A DNA stretch of 6,823 nt from CAADGU01 sp964581605 (GTDB taxonomy: Bacteria; Chloroflexota; Anaerolineae; Promineifilales; Promineifilaceae), in assembly GCA_964581605.1 (NCBI GenBank), contig CAZOPF010000176.1, positions 1 to 6,823 on the forward strand, in the 5' to 3' direction. The first letter of the stretch is position 1. Every line of letters starts with the position of its first letter. The notes beneath the pieces are model-generated. The model was not told the origin of the DNA and made no database searches. It worked only from the letters and a program-made list of their open reading frames with translations. The position numbers were made by a program, and so were the translations under genes. Of this stretch, positions 1 to 5,731 are shown piece by piece.

Positions 1-65
1 CTAATTTCTAATTTCTAATTTCCTCCCTCCCCCCTTCATAATTCCTAATTCATAATTCATAATTC
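1..65. repeat. Heptanucleotide tandem repeat tract at the 3' end of the GH4 gene
   Basis: Two heptamer arrays flank a pyrimidine tract. Positions 1-21 hold three perfect CTAATTT units. Positions 35-62 hold four units of 7 bases (TTCATAA, TTCCTAA, then TTCATAA twice), followed by a partial TTC at 63-65. The two unit families are close variants of each other. Between them, 22-34 is made only of C and T and ends in a run of six C. The second array overlaps the 3' end of the GH4 gene, whose stop codon is at 50-52. This resembles the short tandemly repeated sequences known between genes of cyanobacteria and some other bacteria; that comparison is by type, not by sequence match. The left end is cut by the window. 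Confidence 0.85.
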
Positions 66-1363
66 GGCAGCCACTCCCCATGCGCTTCAATCAACTCATC
101 CACCAGCGCCCAAATCTGGTCGAGGGAGAGTTCGGCGGCGGTGTGCGGGTCGAGCATGGCGGCGTGGTAGATATGGTCGCGTTTGCCGGTGAGGGCGGCT
201 TCGACGGTCAGCGCCTGCACGTTGATGTTCGTCTGCATCAGCGCCGCCAGATGGGGCGGCAGGCTGCCAATTTGCGTCGGCTGGATGCCGTTGCGGTCTA
301 CCAGGCAGGGCACTTCCACGCAGCAGCCGGCGGGCAGGTTGTCAATCAGGCCGTCATTGGGCACATTGCCGTAGATGACACGCGGCTGGCCCGTTTCCAT
401 GCTGTGAATGATCAACGAGCCGTACTCTTCGCTCCGTTCCACTGCCAGCGGGATGTCCTCCGCTTCAAAGATGGCCCGCATCTGCTCCCAGGCGGCAATC
501 TGGTTTTCGCAGCGGGTGATGTATTCGTCCAGGGGGATGTTGAAATCCTGGATCAGATCGGGGCGGTCGCGTTTGATGAACCAGGGGGTGTATTCGCTGA
601 AATGTTCGCTGGATTCGGTAACGAAGTAACCCAGGCGGCGCAGCATTTCGTAGCGTACCCGGTTCCAGTCAGGCACACGGCCGTCGGCCATTACCTGATG
701 CAGCGCCGGGTAGAGGTTGGTACGGCCTGTCTCTGTTACTCGCTCAAACGTCAGATAAAAGGCCATATGGTTAATGCCCGCGCAGAGATAGTTGATCTCC
801 TCATAGGGAACTTGCAGGTCACGCGCCAGTTGGTGCGCCGTGCCCTGCACGCTGTGGCACAAGCCCACCGTGTTGATGTCCGATGCTTCACTGATGGCCC
901 AACAGTTTATCGCCATCGGGTTCACATAGTTCAAGAAAGTCACGTCCGGGCACAACTCTTCCATGTCCGCGCACATATCCAGCAGCACCGGAATGGTGCG
1001 CAGCCCACGCATAATGCCGCCAATGCCCAATGTATCGGCAATGGTCTGGCGCAGGCCGTACTTCTTGGGAATTTCAAAATCAATCACCGTGCCCGGCTTG
1101 TAACCGGCTACCTGAATCATGCAAATGGCATAATCGGCCCCCTCCAAAGCCGCCCGCCGATCCAGTGAGGTGGAGATGGTGGGGCGGGCGTTCACCGCCT
1201 GGGCTACTTTGTGCGCCACAATTTCGCTGGTGCGCATCCGCTCTTCGTCAATATCGTGCAATACAATGTGGGATTGCGCCAGTTCGGGAAAACTGAGAAT
1301 GTCGCCGAGCAGATTCTTGGCAAATACCGTGCTGCCCGCGCCGAGAAAGGTAATTTTAGGCAT
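50..1363 (-). CDS. GH4 family glycosidase, probable alpha-galactosidase (MelA-like)
   Basis: A complete 437-residue protein, the usual size for glycoside hydrolase family 4. These cytoplasmic enzymes need NAD+ and a divalent metal (usually Mn2+) and cleave by an oxidation/elimination route. Visible features are the N-terminal Rossmann nucleotide-binding motif LGAGST (7-12), an acidic residue after strand 2 (HDID, D37), the NYVNPM segment (145-150), the signature CHSV (169-172) and INHM (197-200). C169 and H199 are the expected metal ligands. Within GH4 the CHSV form is the one associated with MelA-type alpha-galactosidases, so melibiose- or raffinose-type galactosides are the likely substrates; a galacturonidase or related activity cannot be excluded. 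The start is supported by AGGAG seven bases upstream. No sugar transporter lies in the window. The last residues (NYEL) are encoded by the flanking tandem repeat. The neighbour at 1513 is divergent. Confidence 0.9.
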   Translation of the reverse strand: MPKITFLGAGSTVFAKNLLGDILSFPELAQSHIVLHDIDEERMRTSEIVAHKVAQAVNARPTISTSLDRRAALEGADYAICMIQVAGYKPGTVIDFEIPKKYGLRQTIADTLGIGGIMRGLRTIPVLLDMCADMEELCPDVTFLNYVNPMAINCWAISEASDINTVGLCHSVQGTAHQLARDLQVPYEEINYLCAGINHMAFYLTFERVTETGRTNLYPALHQVMADGRVPDWNRVRYEMLRRLGYFVTESSEHFSEYTPWFIKRDRPDLIQDFNIPLDEYITRCENQIAAWEQMRAIFEAEDIPLAVERSEEYGSLIIHSMETGQPRVIYGNVPNDGLIDNLPAGCCVEVPCLVDRNGIQPTQIGSLPPHLAALMQTNINVQALTVEAALTGKRDHIYHAAMLDPHTAAELSLDQIWALVDELIEAHGEWLPNYEL

Positions 1364-1370
1364 GATTTTT

Positions 1371-1375
1371 CTCCT
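1371..1375 (-). promoter_or_regulatory. Ribosome binding site of the GH4 gene
   Basis: CTCCT on the plus strand reads AGGAG on the coding strand, seven bases before the ATG at 1363-1361. It is the strongest Shine-Dalgarno match I found in the window and it fixes the start codon. Confidence 0.85.
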
Positions 1376-1385
1376 GAGAATTGTA

Positions 1386-1429
1386 ATGGGTGGCTGGTGG
1401 TAAGCTGCTGGTGGTTGGTGCTAACCAAC
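1386..1429. repeat. GT-rich direct repeat and inverted repeat in the GH4 leader
   Basis: A 9-base direct repeat GCTGGTGGT occurs at 1393-1401 and 1407-1415, inside a GGT/GGC-rich stretch. It runs into a perfect inverted repeat, GTTGGT (1414-1419) and ACCAAC (1424-1429), with a four-base loop. On the minus strand this lies between the predicted promoter and the ribosome binding site of the GH4 gene, so it would be in the 5' leader RNA as a small hairpin. A TGGTT at 1437-1441 could pair with the same arm, giving an alternative dyad around the transcription start. Whether it is an operator or only low-complexity spacer DNA cannot be told from sequence. Confidence 0.5.
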
Positions 1430-1441
1430 GGCCGCCTGGTT

Positions 1442-1470
1442 ACTATATCTTGCTACGCTATCACAATCAA
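1442..1470 (-). promoter_or_regulatory. Predicted sigma-70-type promoter of the GH4 gene
   Basis: Reading on the minus strand, TTGATT (1470-1465) matches four of six bases of the -35 consensus, with the TTGA core intact. After a spacer of exactly 17 bases comes TATAGT (1447-1442), five of six bases of the -10 consensus. Transcription would begin near 1435, giving a leader of roughly 70 bases before the ATG at 1363. I found no equally good promoter on the plus strand for the divergent peptidase gene. Confidence 0.6.
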
Positions 1471-1512
1471 ATCAGGTTGTGTCTGGGGCCGGATGTGGGT
1501 ACATTTGCGGGT

Positions 1513-2745
1513 ATGAAACGAGTATGGTTGATGGGTTTGTTGATAGGGTGGTTGGTGTGGGAGATACGGCCGTTAGCCGCACAAGAGAATCCAATAAGCC
1601 ACCCTATTTATGTGGGGGATACGTGGCTGGCATTGTCTTACCGATATGGTGTATCGGTGGCGGCGTTGCAGGCAGCCAATCCGCAGCTAAACCAGCAGCG
1701 GCAGCCCGTGATTGGCTCAACAATTGCAATTCCCTATGTGGGCGAGGAGAAGGTGGGAACTTTGCACCGGCCGTATGCCAGCACCTTGTTTACGGCCGTG
1801 CCGCTTCGTCAATCCCCCTGGCAACTGGCCATACAAAACGGGCTGCCTACACCCTATCGCCCCCTTCTCTATGCCCCTCTTTTTGTGCCGGGGGGGCAAA
1901 CACCACCGCGTGAATGGCCGATTGGCCTGGCGAATGTGGAGCTTTCGCCATTAGAAGCGCGTCCTGGGCAGGCAGTGGGAATACGGGGGGTGGCGGCAGG
2001 GGAAGAAGGTGTTACGGCCGCATTGGGCGGGGTTGGCATGGATAGTTTTGTCGCCGACGGCCGCTGGCTGGCACTGACAGGCACGGGGGCTTTTTACGGC
2101 CGTCAGCAGCCAGAACTGACCATTCAGGTTGGACAACAACCGCTCTGGTCACAGCCCTGGCAATTTACCGACCCGGATTTGTGGGAGTACCAATCTATTA
2201 CGCTGACGGGCACGGCCGCTGCAATTGACCAGGAGTCTATTCGCCAGGAGCGGGAGCGGCTATTTGCCATTTGGGCGCAAAACAGCCCGCAGCCGCAGTG
2301 GACAACCCCATTCCAGCTGCCCATCAGCGATTATCTGGAAATATCATCCCCATTTGGGGCGCGTCGTTCATACAATGGCGGGCCATACAACAGCTACCAT
2401 GAGGGGGTAGATTTTTCGGCGTATGGAGGCACGGCCGTGTTTGCCCCGGCGGCTGGCAGGGTTGTACTGGCCGAACTGCTTTATGTGCGTGGCGGGGCTG
2501 TGATCATTGACCATGGCCTGGGTATTTACAGTGGCTTTTACCATATGTCTGAAGTTTTAGTTGCGCCGGGTGATGTGGTGCAGCCAGGGCAGGTTATTGG
2601 TGCAGTAGGCACGACGGGGCTTTCCACCGGGAATCATTTGCATTGGGATTTGTTGGTAAATGGGGTCTGGGTGGATGCGCAGGCGTGGCTGGCGCAAGAT
2701 ATGGCTTGCTGGATATTGGCGGGCTGGGGGGGGAAGGGGTGTTGA
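1513..2745 (+). CDS. Secreted LysM / M23 (LytM-type) cell-wall endopeptidase
   Basis: A 410-residue exported zinc metallopeptidase, expected to cut peptide cross-bridges of peptidoglycan outside the membrane. The ATG at 1513 begins a classic signal peptide: MKR, a hydrophobic stretch (about 5-18) and a likely cut after LAA (21-23). An in-frame ATG at 1390 would add 41 residues in front of the signal and is rejected. The ribosome site is weak. A LysM domain follows (about 31-75, ending in IAIPY), then a LysM-like remnant (about 104-127), a beta-rich Ig-like segment (about 140-208) and the M23 domain (about 272-392). Family motifs are complete: HEGVD (H296, D300) and HLHW (H375, H377), with YHMS (H344). 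By analogy with LytM, H296, D300 and H377 bind zinc and H344 and H375 are catalytic. The C-terminal tail is encoded by a G-rich tract with a run of eight G. Confidence 0.9.
   Translation: MKRVWLMGLLIGWLVWEIRPLAAQENPISHPIYVGDTWLALSYRYGVSVAALQAANPQLNQQRQPVIGSTIAIPYVGEEKVGTLHRPYASTLFTAVPLRQSPWQLAIQNGLPTPYRPLLYAPLFVPGGQTPPREWPIGLANVELSPLEARPGQAVGIRGVAAGEEGVTAALGGVGMDSFVADGRWLALTGTGAFYGRQQPELTIQVGQQPLWSQPWQFTDPDLWEYQSITLTGTAAAIDQESIRQERERLFAIWAQNSPQPQWTTPFQLPISDYLEISSPFGARRSYNGGPYNSYHEGVDFSAYGGTAVFAPAAGRVVLAELLYVRGGAVIIDHGLGIYSGFYHMSEVLVAPGDVVQPGQVIGAVGTTGLSTGNHLHWDLLVNGVWVDAQAWLAQDMACWILAGWGGKGC
2721..2739 (+). repeat. G-rich tract with a run of eight G at the end of the M23 gene
   Basis: The last codons of the peptidase gene contain GGG, CT, eight G (2726-2733), AA and GGGG. 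It fits a four-tract G-quadruplex pattern if the eight-G run supplies two tracts. The run is also a place where polymerase slippage or assembly error would change the last few residues (WGGKGC) but not the catalytic domain. Confidence 0.6.
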
Positions 2746-2796
2746 TGTGTTGATGTGTTTAGGTGTTTGGGTGTTTGGGTGTTTGGGTGTCTGGGT
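2741..2796. repeat. Octamer tandem array with G-quadruplex pattern between convergent genes
   Basis: Seven consecutive 8-base units: GTTGATGT twice, GTTTAGGT once, GTTTGGGT three times and GTCTGGGT once. The graded change along the array looks like expansion with later substitutions. The first unit contains the TGA stop codon of the upstream peptidase gene, and the array ends 5 bases before the stop codon of the convergent SGNH gene. Four GGG tracts at 2769, 2777, 2785 and 2793 are separated by 5-base loops, which meets the usual G3 N1-7 rule for an intramolecular quadruplex on the plus strand. No ordinary hairpin-plus-T-run terminator is visible between the two genes, so the array may also serve as the transcription boundary; that part is inference. 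Confidence 0.85.
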
Positions 2797-2801
2797 GGCT
2801 C

Positions 2802-4100
2802 TTACTGGTTTTCCGTTAGATAGGCGGAAATGGCGTCGGCCGCCAGCTGGTTACCGGCCTGGTTCCAGTGGGGATCGCCAAAGTGGTACAGTTCGCCGGT
2901 TTCTATGCTTTCTTGCCAGAAAAGGGGGGTGAGGTTGAGGAATTCGATGCCGGCTTCGGCCGTAAAATCAGTAAGCAGTTGTTCCTGGGCACGCTGGTTG
3001 GCCGTGAACTGATCATAGCTCAGATAAATGGGGTCAAATTGGAGACGGCCGTGATCTCCCGCACTGAGCCGCACCGTCACCGTCCGTTCCAGCACATTGT
3101 TCACATCCGTCTCATCCCAAATCCGTGACCACAATACATGTTCCTTGCTGGGAATATAAACAACCAGCAGCCGTGCTCCCTGTGCGGCCGTTAACTCCTT
3201 CAGTTCCAGCAAACCCTCCTGCATGGCCGCATATTCATCAGATAGGGCCAGCGTTTCATAATCTGCGCTCAGTGGCAGCAAATGAACCTCCTTAAACACA
3301 GTGCCAATCTCGCCCGCTTCCGTGCTGGCGGCAACAGGGTAACGATATTCAATGGGTGCCGCTTCTTCTGGCGGGAACAATTTTTGCCAGAGGTAACGAG
3401 CAAAGTGAGGCGTGATCAGGCGGCGGCGCAGCGGTACATTTTGCATATCATATTCCCGCCAGTCCAGGCCGCTGTCGCGCCGTTCCAGATATTGCCCAAT
3501 GTTTACCAGGTCATTGCCTTCAAAAAACATGAGGATGACCCACTGGGGGTTTTTGTCCAGGCCAAATTGTTTGACAGCTTCGACTTCGTTAAGTGTGCTC
3601 CAACTGGGTGCGCCCAGGGTGAGAATGTCGCTGTTGGTCTGTTCGGCCAGCAGTTCAATCCAGGTTTGTGGCGCGGTGCGAATGGTGAAAGAGTCACCGG
3701 CGATGACGATGTTGTACTTGTCTTGCCAGGGGCCGGGTTTGTTGGGAAAGCCCATGTCGTCGGTTTCAAAAAGGTAGAGGAAGGAGTCGTCACGGCCGAT
3801 GGGGGCCGTGCTGTTTTCGCTGTTAGCCAGGTATGGGTTGGCCGGATTCCACATGCCTTCTAGCCGGAAACCGGGTATGTATTTGTAGCCGTAGCGGATG
3901 GGTTTATCGTATTCAAAGTAGGGCTGACAGTAATAGGTGCCGATGATGGGATCGGCCGCACAGACTTCAATAGGAATGAGCCGATAAAAGAGGCGAAAGG
4001 CAATTTCTAGCGTCACAAATACAGCCAGGACGGACAGAAGCAGGGGGATGAGGATGTTGAGCCAGCGCATCAGTCGGGGATGTGTTTGGGGAGTGCTCAT
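2802..4100 (-). CDS. Membrane-anchored SGNH/GDSL hydrolase-like protein (AlgJ/AlgX-like catalytic motif)
   Basis: 432 residues with a short cytoplasmic N-terminus, one hydrophobic segment (about 13-36) and a large domain predicted outside the membrane. SGNH-type motifs appear in order: AGDSFT (134-139, nucleophile S137), a glycine block TLGAPSWSTLNE (161-172), FFEGND (192-197, N197) and FGDPHWN near the end (407-413). D409 and H411 form the D-x-H-W arrangement seen in AlgJ/AlgX/PatB-like O-acetyl transferases and esterases rather than the D-x-x-H of classical GDSL esterases. It may therefore add or remove acyl groups on a surface polysaccharide or lipid; the substrate is unknown. No polysaccharide synthesis genes lie next to it. 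The start ATG overlaps the stop of the upstream methylase gene (ATGA), so the two are probably translationally coupled. It converges on the M23 peptidase gene. Confidence 0.8.
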   Translation of the reverse strand: MSTPQTHPRLMRWLNILIPLLLSVLAVFVTLEIAFRLFYRLIPIEVCAADPIIGTYYCQPYFEYDKPIRYGYKYIPGFRLEGMWNPANPYLANSENSTAPIGRDDSFLYLFETDDMGFPNKPGPWQDKYNIVIAGDSFTIRTAPQTWIELLAEQTNSDILTLGAPSWSTLNEVEAVKQFGLDKNPQWVILMFFEGNDLVNIGQYLERRDSGLDWREYDMQNVPLRRRLITPHFARYLWQKLFPPEEAAPIEYRYPVAASTEAGEIGTVFKEVHLLPLSADYETLALSDEYAAMQEGLLELKELTAAQGARLLVVYIPSKEHVLWSRIWDETDVNNVLERTVTVRLSAGDHGRLQFDPIYLSYDQFTANQRAQEQLLTDFTAEAGIEFLNLTPLFWQESIETGELYHFGDPHWNQAGNQLAADAISAYLTENQ

Positions 4101-4876
4101 GTGTTCAGACGTTTTCTTTGCCGCATCATTTCAAAGCTGAGGACGGCCGTAGCGGCGGCCGTGCCCAGTGATTGGGAAAATGTATCACGGCCGTAGGGGA
4201 TAGCCAGCCGCCAATCGGCCTGTTGCAAAAAAGAGCGGGTGATGCCTCGTTTTTCGCCGCCGATGAGGATGAATAACGGCCGGGTTAAATCGGCCTCGTA
4301 TATCGAGATGGCCTGTTCACGGCTGGCGCAGGCAATGGTTAATCCCTGTTGGCGGAAGAAGGCGGCTGCTTCCCCGGCCGTCTCCACAACGGCCGTTGGC
4401 AGCCATTCCGACGCCCCCGCCGAGGCCCGTGCCACGATGCCCGTTGCCGATAACCAGTTGCGTGGGCGCAGCACCAGGCCATCCGCTCCGGCCGCATAAA
4501 GCGCACGCACGGCCTGCCCAAAATTAAAAGGGTCTTCAATACCATCCAACATGGCAATAAAGGGCACGGCCGCCTTTGCCAACAGATCGCCACAATTGAC
4601 CAGCCGGCGTGGCCCCACACGAGCCAACACGCCGCCATGGCTGCCGCCGCCAGCCTGCTGCTGAATGAATGTTTCATCTACCCATTGCACCGGGATTTGA
4701 GCGGCCGCGGCCGACTCTATTAGCCTGGCCAGCTTGCGATCATGCCGCTGCCTGGTTTGCTCGTGAATGTAGATGGTATGTATGGGGCGGCTACCGGCTT
4801 GCAGGGCAGCCCGAATAGAAACCAACCCTTCCAGCCATGAGTCGGTGGCAGCTGTTTCGATGTTCATGCACCTCAT
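4097..4876 (-). CDS. TrmH/SpoU-family RNA 2'-O-ribose methyltransferase, atypical motif 3
   Basis: 259 residues, the usual length for a two-domain SpoU methylase. The N-terminal part (about 14-90, from LEGLVSIRAAL to GGGSHGGVLARV) resembles the L30e-like substrate-binding domain of RlmB-type enzymes. The C-terminal part (about 105-255) is the knotted SPOUT domain. Motif 1 is LDGIEDPFNFGQAVRAL (110-126), with N118 and the catalytic-type R124. Motif 2 is LIGGEKRGI (204-212), with E207. Motif 3 (about 226-252) has IPYGRD and then SLGTA where RlmB/TrmH have SLNVS, so the conserved Asn and Ser are replaced by Gly and Ala. The enzyme should use SAM to methylate a ribose in rRNA or tRNA; the target cannot be assigned. 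Two ATGs are possible (4876 and 4867); the upstream one, with GAGG four bases before it, was chosen. First gene of a two-gene operon. Confidence 0.85.
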   Translation of the reverse strand: MRCMNIETAATDSWLEGLVSIRAALQAGSRPIHTIYIHEQTRQRHDRKLARLIESAAAAQIPVQWVDETFIQQQAGGGSHGGVLARVGPRRLVNCGDLLAKAAVPFIAMLDGIEDPFNFGQAVRALYAAGADGLVLRPRNWLSATGIVARASAGASEWLPTAVVETAGEAAAFFRQQGLTIACASREQAISIYEADLTRPLFILIGGEKRGITRSFLQQADWRLAIPYGRDTFSQSLGTAAATAVLSFEMMRQRKRLNT

Positions 4877-5016
4877 TTTGCCTCAACACGGACGAGTAGA
4901 CCAGCTAAAGGAAGAAAACTGCCGTTTTTACCTGGAGACTTTGTCTTCATTACGGTAAACTATGTATGAGAATGAATGGTAGCGTTGTCCAGTTAGTGAT
5001 AAAACCGCAAAGGAAT

Positions 5017-5050
5017 TTGTCACCTTTTCTGGTGAAATTGGCTCTATAAT
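5017..5050 (+). promoter_or_regulatory. Predicted promoter with overlapping inverted repeat upstream of the sigma-factor gene
   Basis: A perfect -10 consensus TATAAT lies at 5045-5050. A TTGTCA (five of six to the -35 consensus) is at 5017-5022, but the spacer of 22 bases is too long for a standard promoter, so the true -35 element is unclear. A perfect inverted repeat, TCACC (5020-5024) and GGTGA (5031-5035) with six bases between, sits over the place where the -35 element and polymerase contacts should be. This is the typical layout for a repressor operator or for an activator-dependent promoter with a poor -35. Transcription would start near 5057. Confidence 0.5.
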
Positions 5051-5064
5051 GAATAGAGGTGAAA

Positions 5065-5085
5065 AACGGCCAGTTTACGGCCGTT
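5065..5085 (+). promoter_or_regulatory. Leader hairpin abutting the Shine-Dalgarno of the sigma-factor gene
   Basis: AACGGCC (5065-5071) and GGCCGTT (5079-5085) form a perfect seven-base stem with a seven-base loop. The next four bases, GGAG at 5086-5089, are the ribosome binding site for the ATG at 5099. The downstream arm includes a copy of the dispersed ACGGCCGT octamer. Such a stem directly beside the ribosome site could limit translation or stabilise the mRNA 5' end; function is inferred from position only. Confidence 0.5.
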
Positions 5086-5098
5086 GGAGTTTGAAAGT

Positions 5099-5728
5099 AT
5101 GGAAAAGAGCGACATTTTGGTAGTGAATGCCAGAAATCAAAAATTAAGCATCAGCCAGCGCCATCTGGCATTTGGTGAACTGGTGAACCGCTTTTATGAT
5201 GCTGCTTACCGCTGGGCATACGCTGTATTGCATGAAAAAAACCAGGCACAAGACGCAGTGCAGGAGGCATTTGTTGTTGCTTTCCAAAATCTGGATCAAC
5301 TGCATGAACCATTGGCATTTGCAGGATGGCTGCGGCAAATTGTCATCAGCCAGGCACATCGGCAGATACGCCACCAACCAATCGAGGAGAGTTCGTTTGA
5401 GACTGAGCCTGATATGCCAACCCATGAACCAGGCCCCGCGGCTATTTTGGAAGAAGCAGAGATGAAGGAAAAGGTGATGACGGCCGTGCAAGCCCTCCCG
5501 GAAAAAGAGCAACTGGTCACCCAACTGTTTTATCTCAACGGTTATTCCCAACATGAAATTGCCCGCCTGCTGGAACTGCCGCTGACCACCGTCAAAAAGC
5601 GGCTGCAATATGCCCGGCAAAATCTGAAAGGGATCATGGCCACGATGGTGGATAGTTTTTCGCCAACGGCCGTGCCCCCTGAACCCCTGTTAGCGCCAAT
5701 ACCGGTGCGGAAATATCGTAAACCGTAA
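5099..5728 (+). CDS. ECF-type RNA polymerase sigma factor (sigma-70 family)
   Basis: 209 residues. It directs core RNA polymerase to a specific promoter set. Region 2 spans about 22-92: DAVQEAFVVAFQNLD (52-66) is the helix that contacts core polymerase, and FAGWLRQIVISQAHRQIR (74-91) covers the -10 melting and recognition part. An acidic, proline-containing linker (95-120) follows, then region 4 (about 124-178), whose helix-turn-helix (YSQHEIARLLEL, then PLTTVKKRLQYAR) reads the -35 element. Region 3 is absent, as in ECF sigma factors. A proline-rich tail of about 28 residues ends in basic KYRKP. The ATG at 5099 was chosen because GGAG lies nine bases upstream; the in-frame TTG at 5084 would fall inside the leader hairpin. 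No anti-sigma gene follows; ftsH does, 56 bases later. The subgroup and target genes are unknown. Confidence 0.88.
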   Translation: MEKSDILVVNARNQKLSISQRHLAFGELVNRFYDAAYRWAYAVLHEKNQAQDAVQEAFVVAFQNLDQLHEPLAFAGWLRQIVISQAHRQIRHQPIEESSFETEPDMPTHEPGPAAILEEAEMKEKVMTAVQALPEKEQLVTQLFYLNGYSQHEIARLLELPLTTVKKRLQYARQNLKGIMATMVDSFSPTAVPPEPLLAPIPVRKYRKP

Positions 5729-5731
5729 TGC

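Larger units (their letters stand above)
677..5673. repeat. Dispersed palindromic octamer ACGGCCGT, 12 perfect copies
   Basis: Perfect copies begin at 677, 1566, 1792, 2096, 2431, 3045, 4143, 4187, 4389, 5077, 5480 and 5666. About 0.1 copy would be expected in 6823 random bases of even composition. Many one-base variants (for example ACGGCCGC, TCGGCCGT, GCGGCCGT) are also present. Eleven copies are inside genes and encode different peptides according to frame: Thr-Ala-Val six times, Gly-Arg after Tyr, His or Asp four times, Arg-Pro once. One copy is in the sigma-factor leader hairpin. The partial ftsH gene has variants but no perfect copy. Confidence 0.85.

Noticed and set aside
80..1168. A 362-codon open frame on the plus strand opposite the GH4 gene
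   Set aside because: It is a codon-bias shadow of the minus-strand gene. Its translation has no recognisable domain, while the opposite strand encodes a complete GH4 protein with all motifs.
1390..1512. Upstream in-frame ATG that would extend the M23 protein by 41 residues
   Set aside because: It would place non-membrane residues before an obvious signal peptide that starts at the ATG at 1513.
2741..2796. CRISPR array or telomere-like end
   Set aside because: Units are only 8 bases long with no spacers, and both flanks are ordinary genes.
2810..2830. Inverted repeat TTTCCG / CGGAAA as a terminator for the convergent genes
   Set aside because: The stem is only six base pairs with a nine-base loop, lies in the coding end of the SGNH gene, and has no T run on either side.
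3282..3863. A 193-codon open frame on the plus strand opposite the SGNH gene
   Set aside because: It lies wholly antisense to a gene with clear catalytic motifs, has no ribosome site and gives no recognisable protein.
4915..4928. Small inverted repeat AAAAC / GTTTT between the divergent genes
   Set aside because: A five-base AT-rich stem of this kind is common by chance and has no supporting context.
4877..5016. Promoter for the methylase/SGNH operon on the minus strand
   Set aside because: A TGGACA-like -35 can be found (4995-4990), but no -10 better than three of six matches lies at proper spacing. A promoter must exist near here, but I cannot place it.
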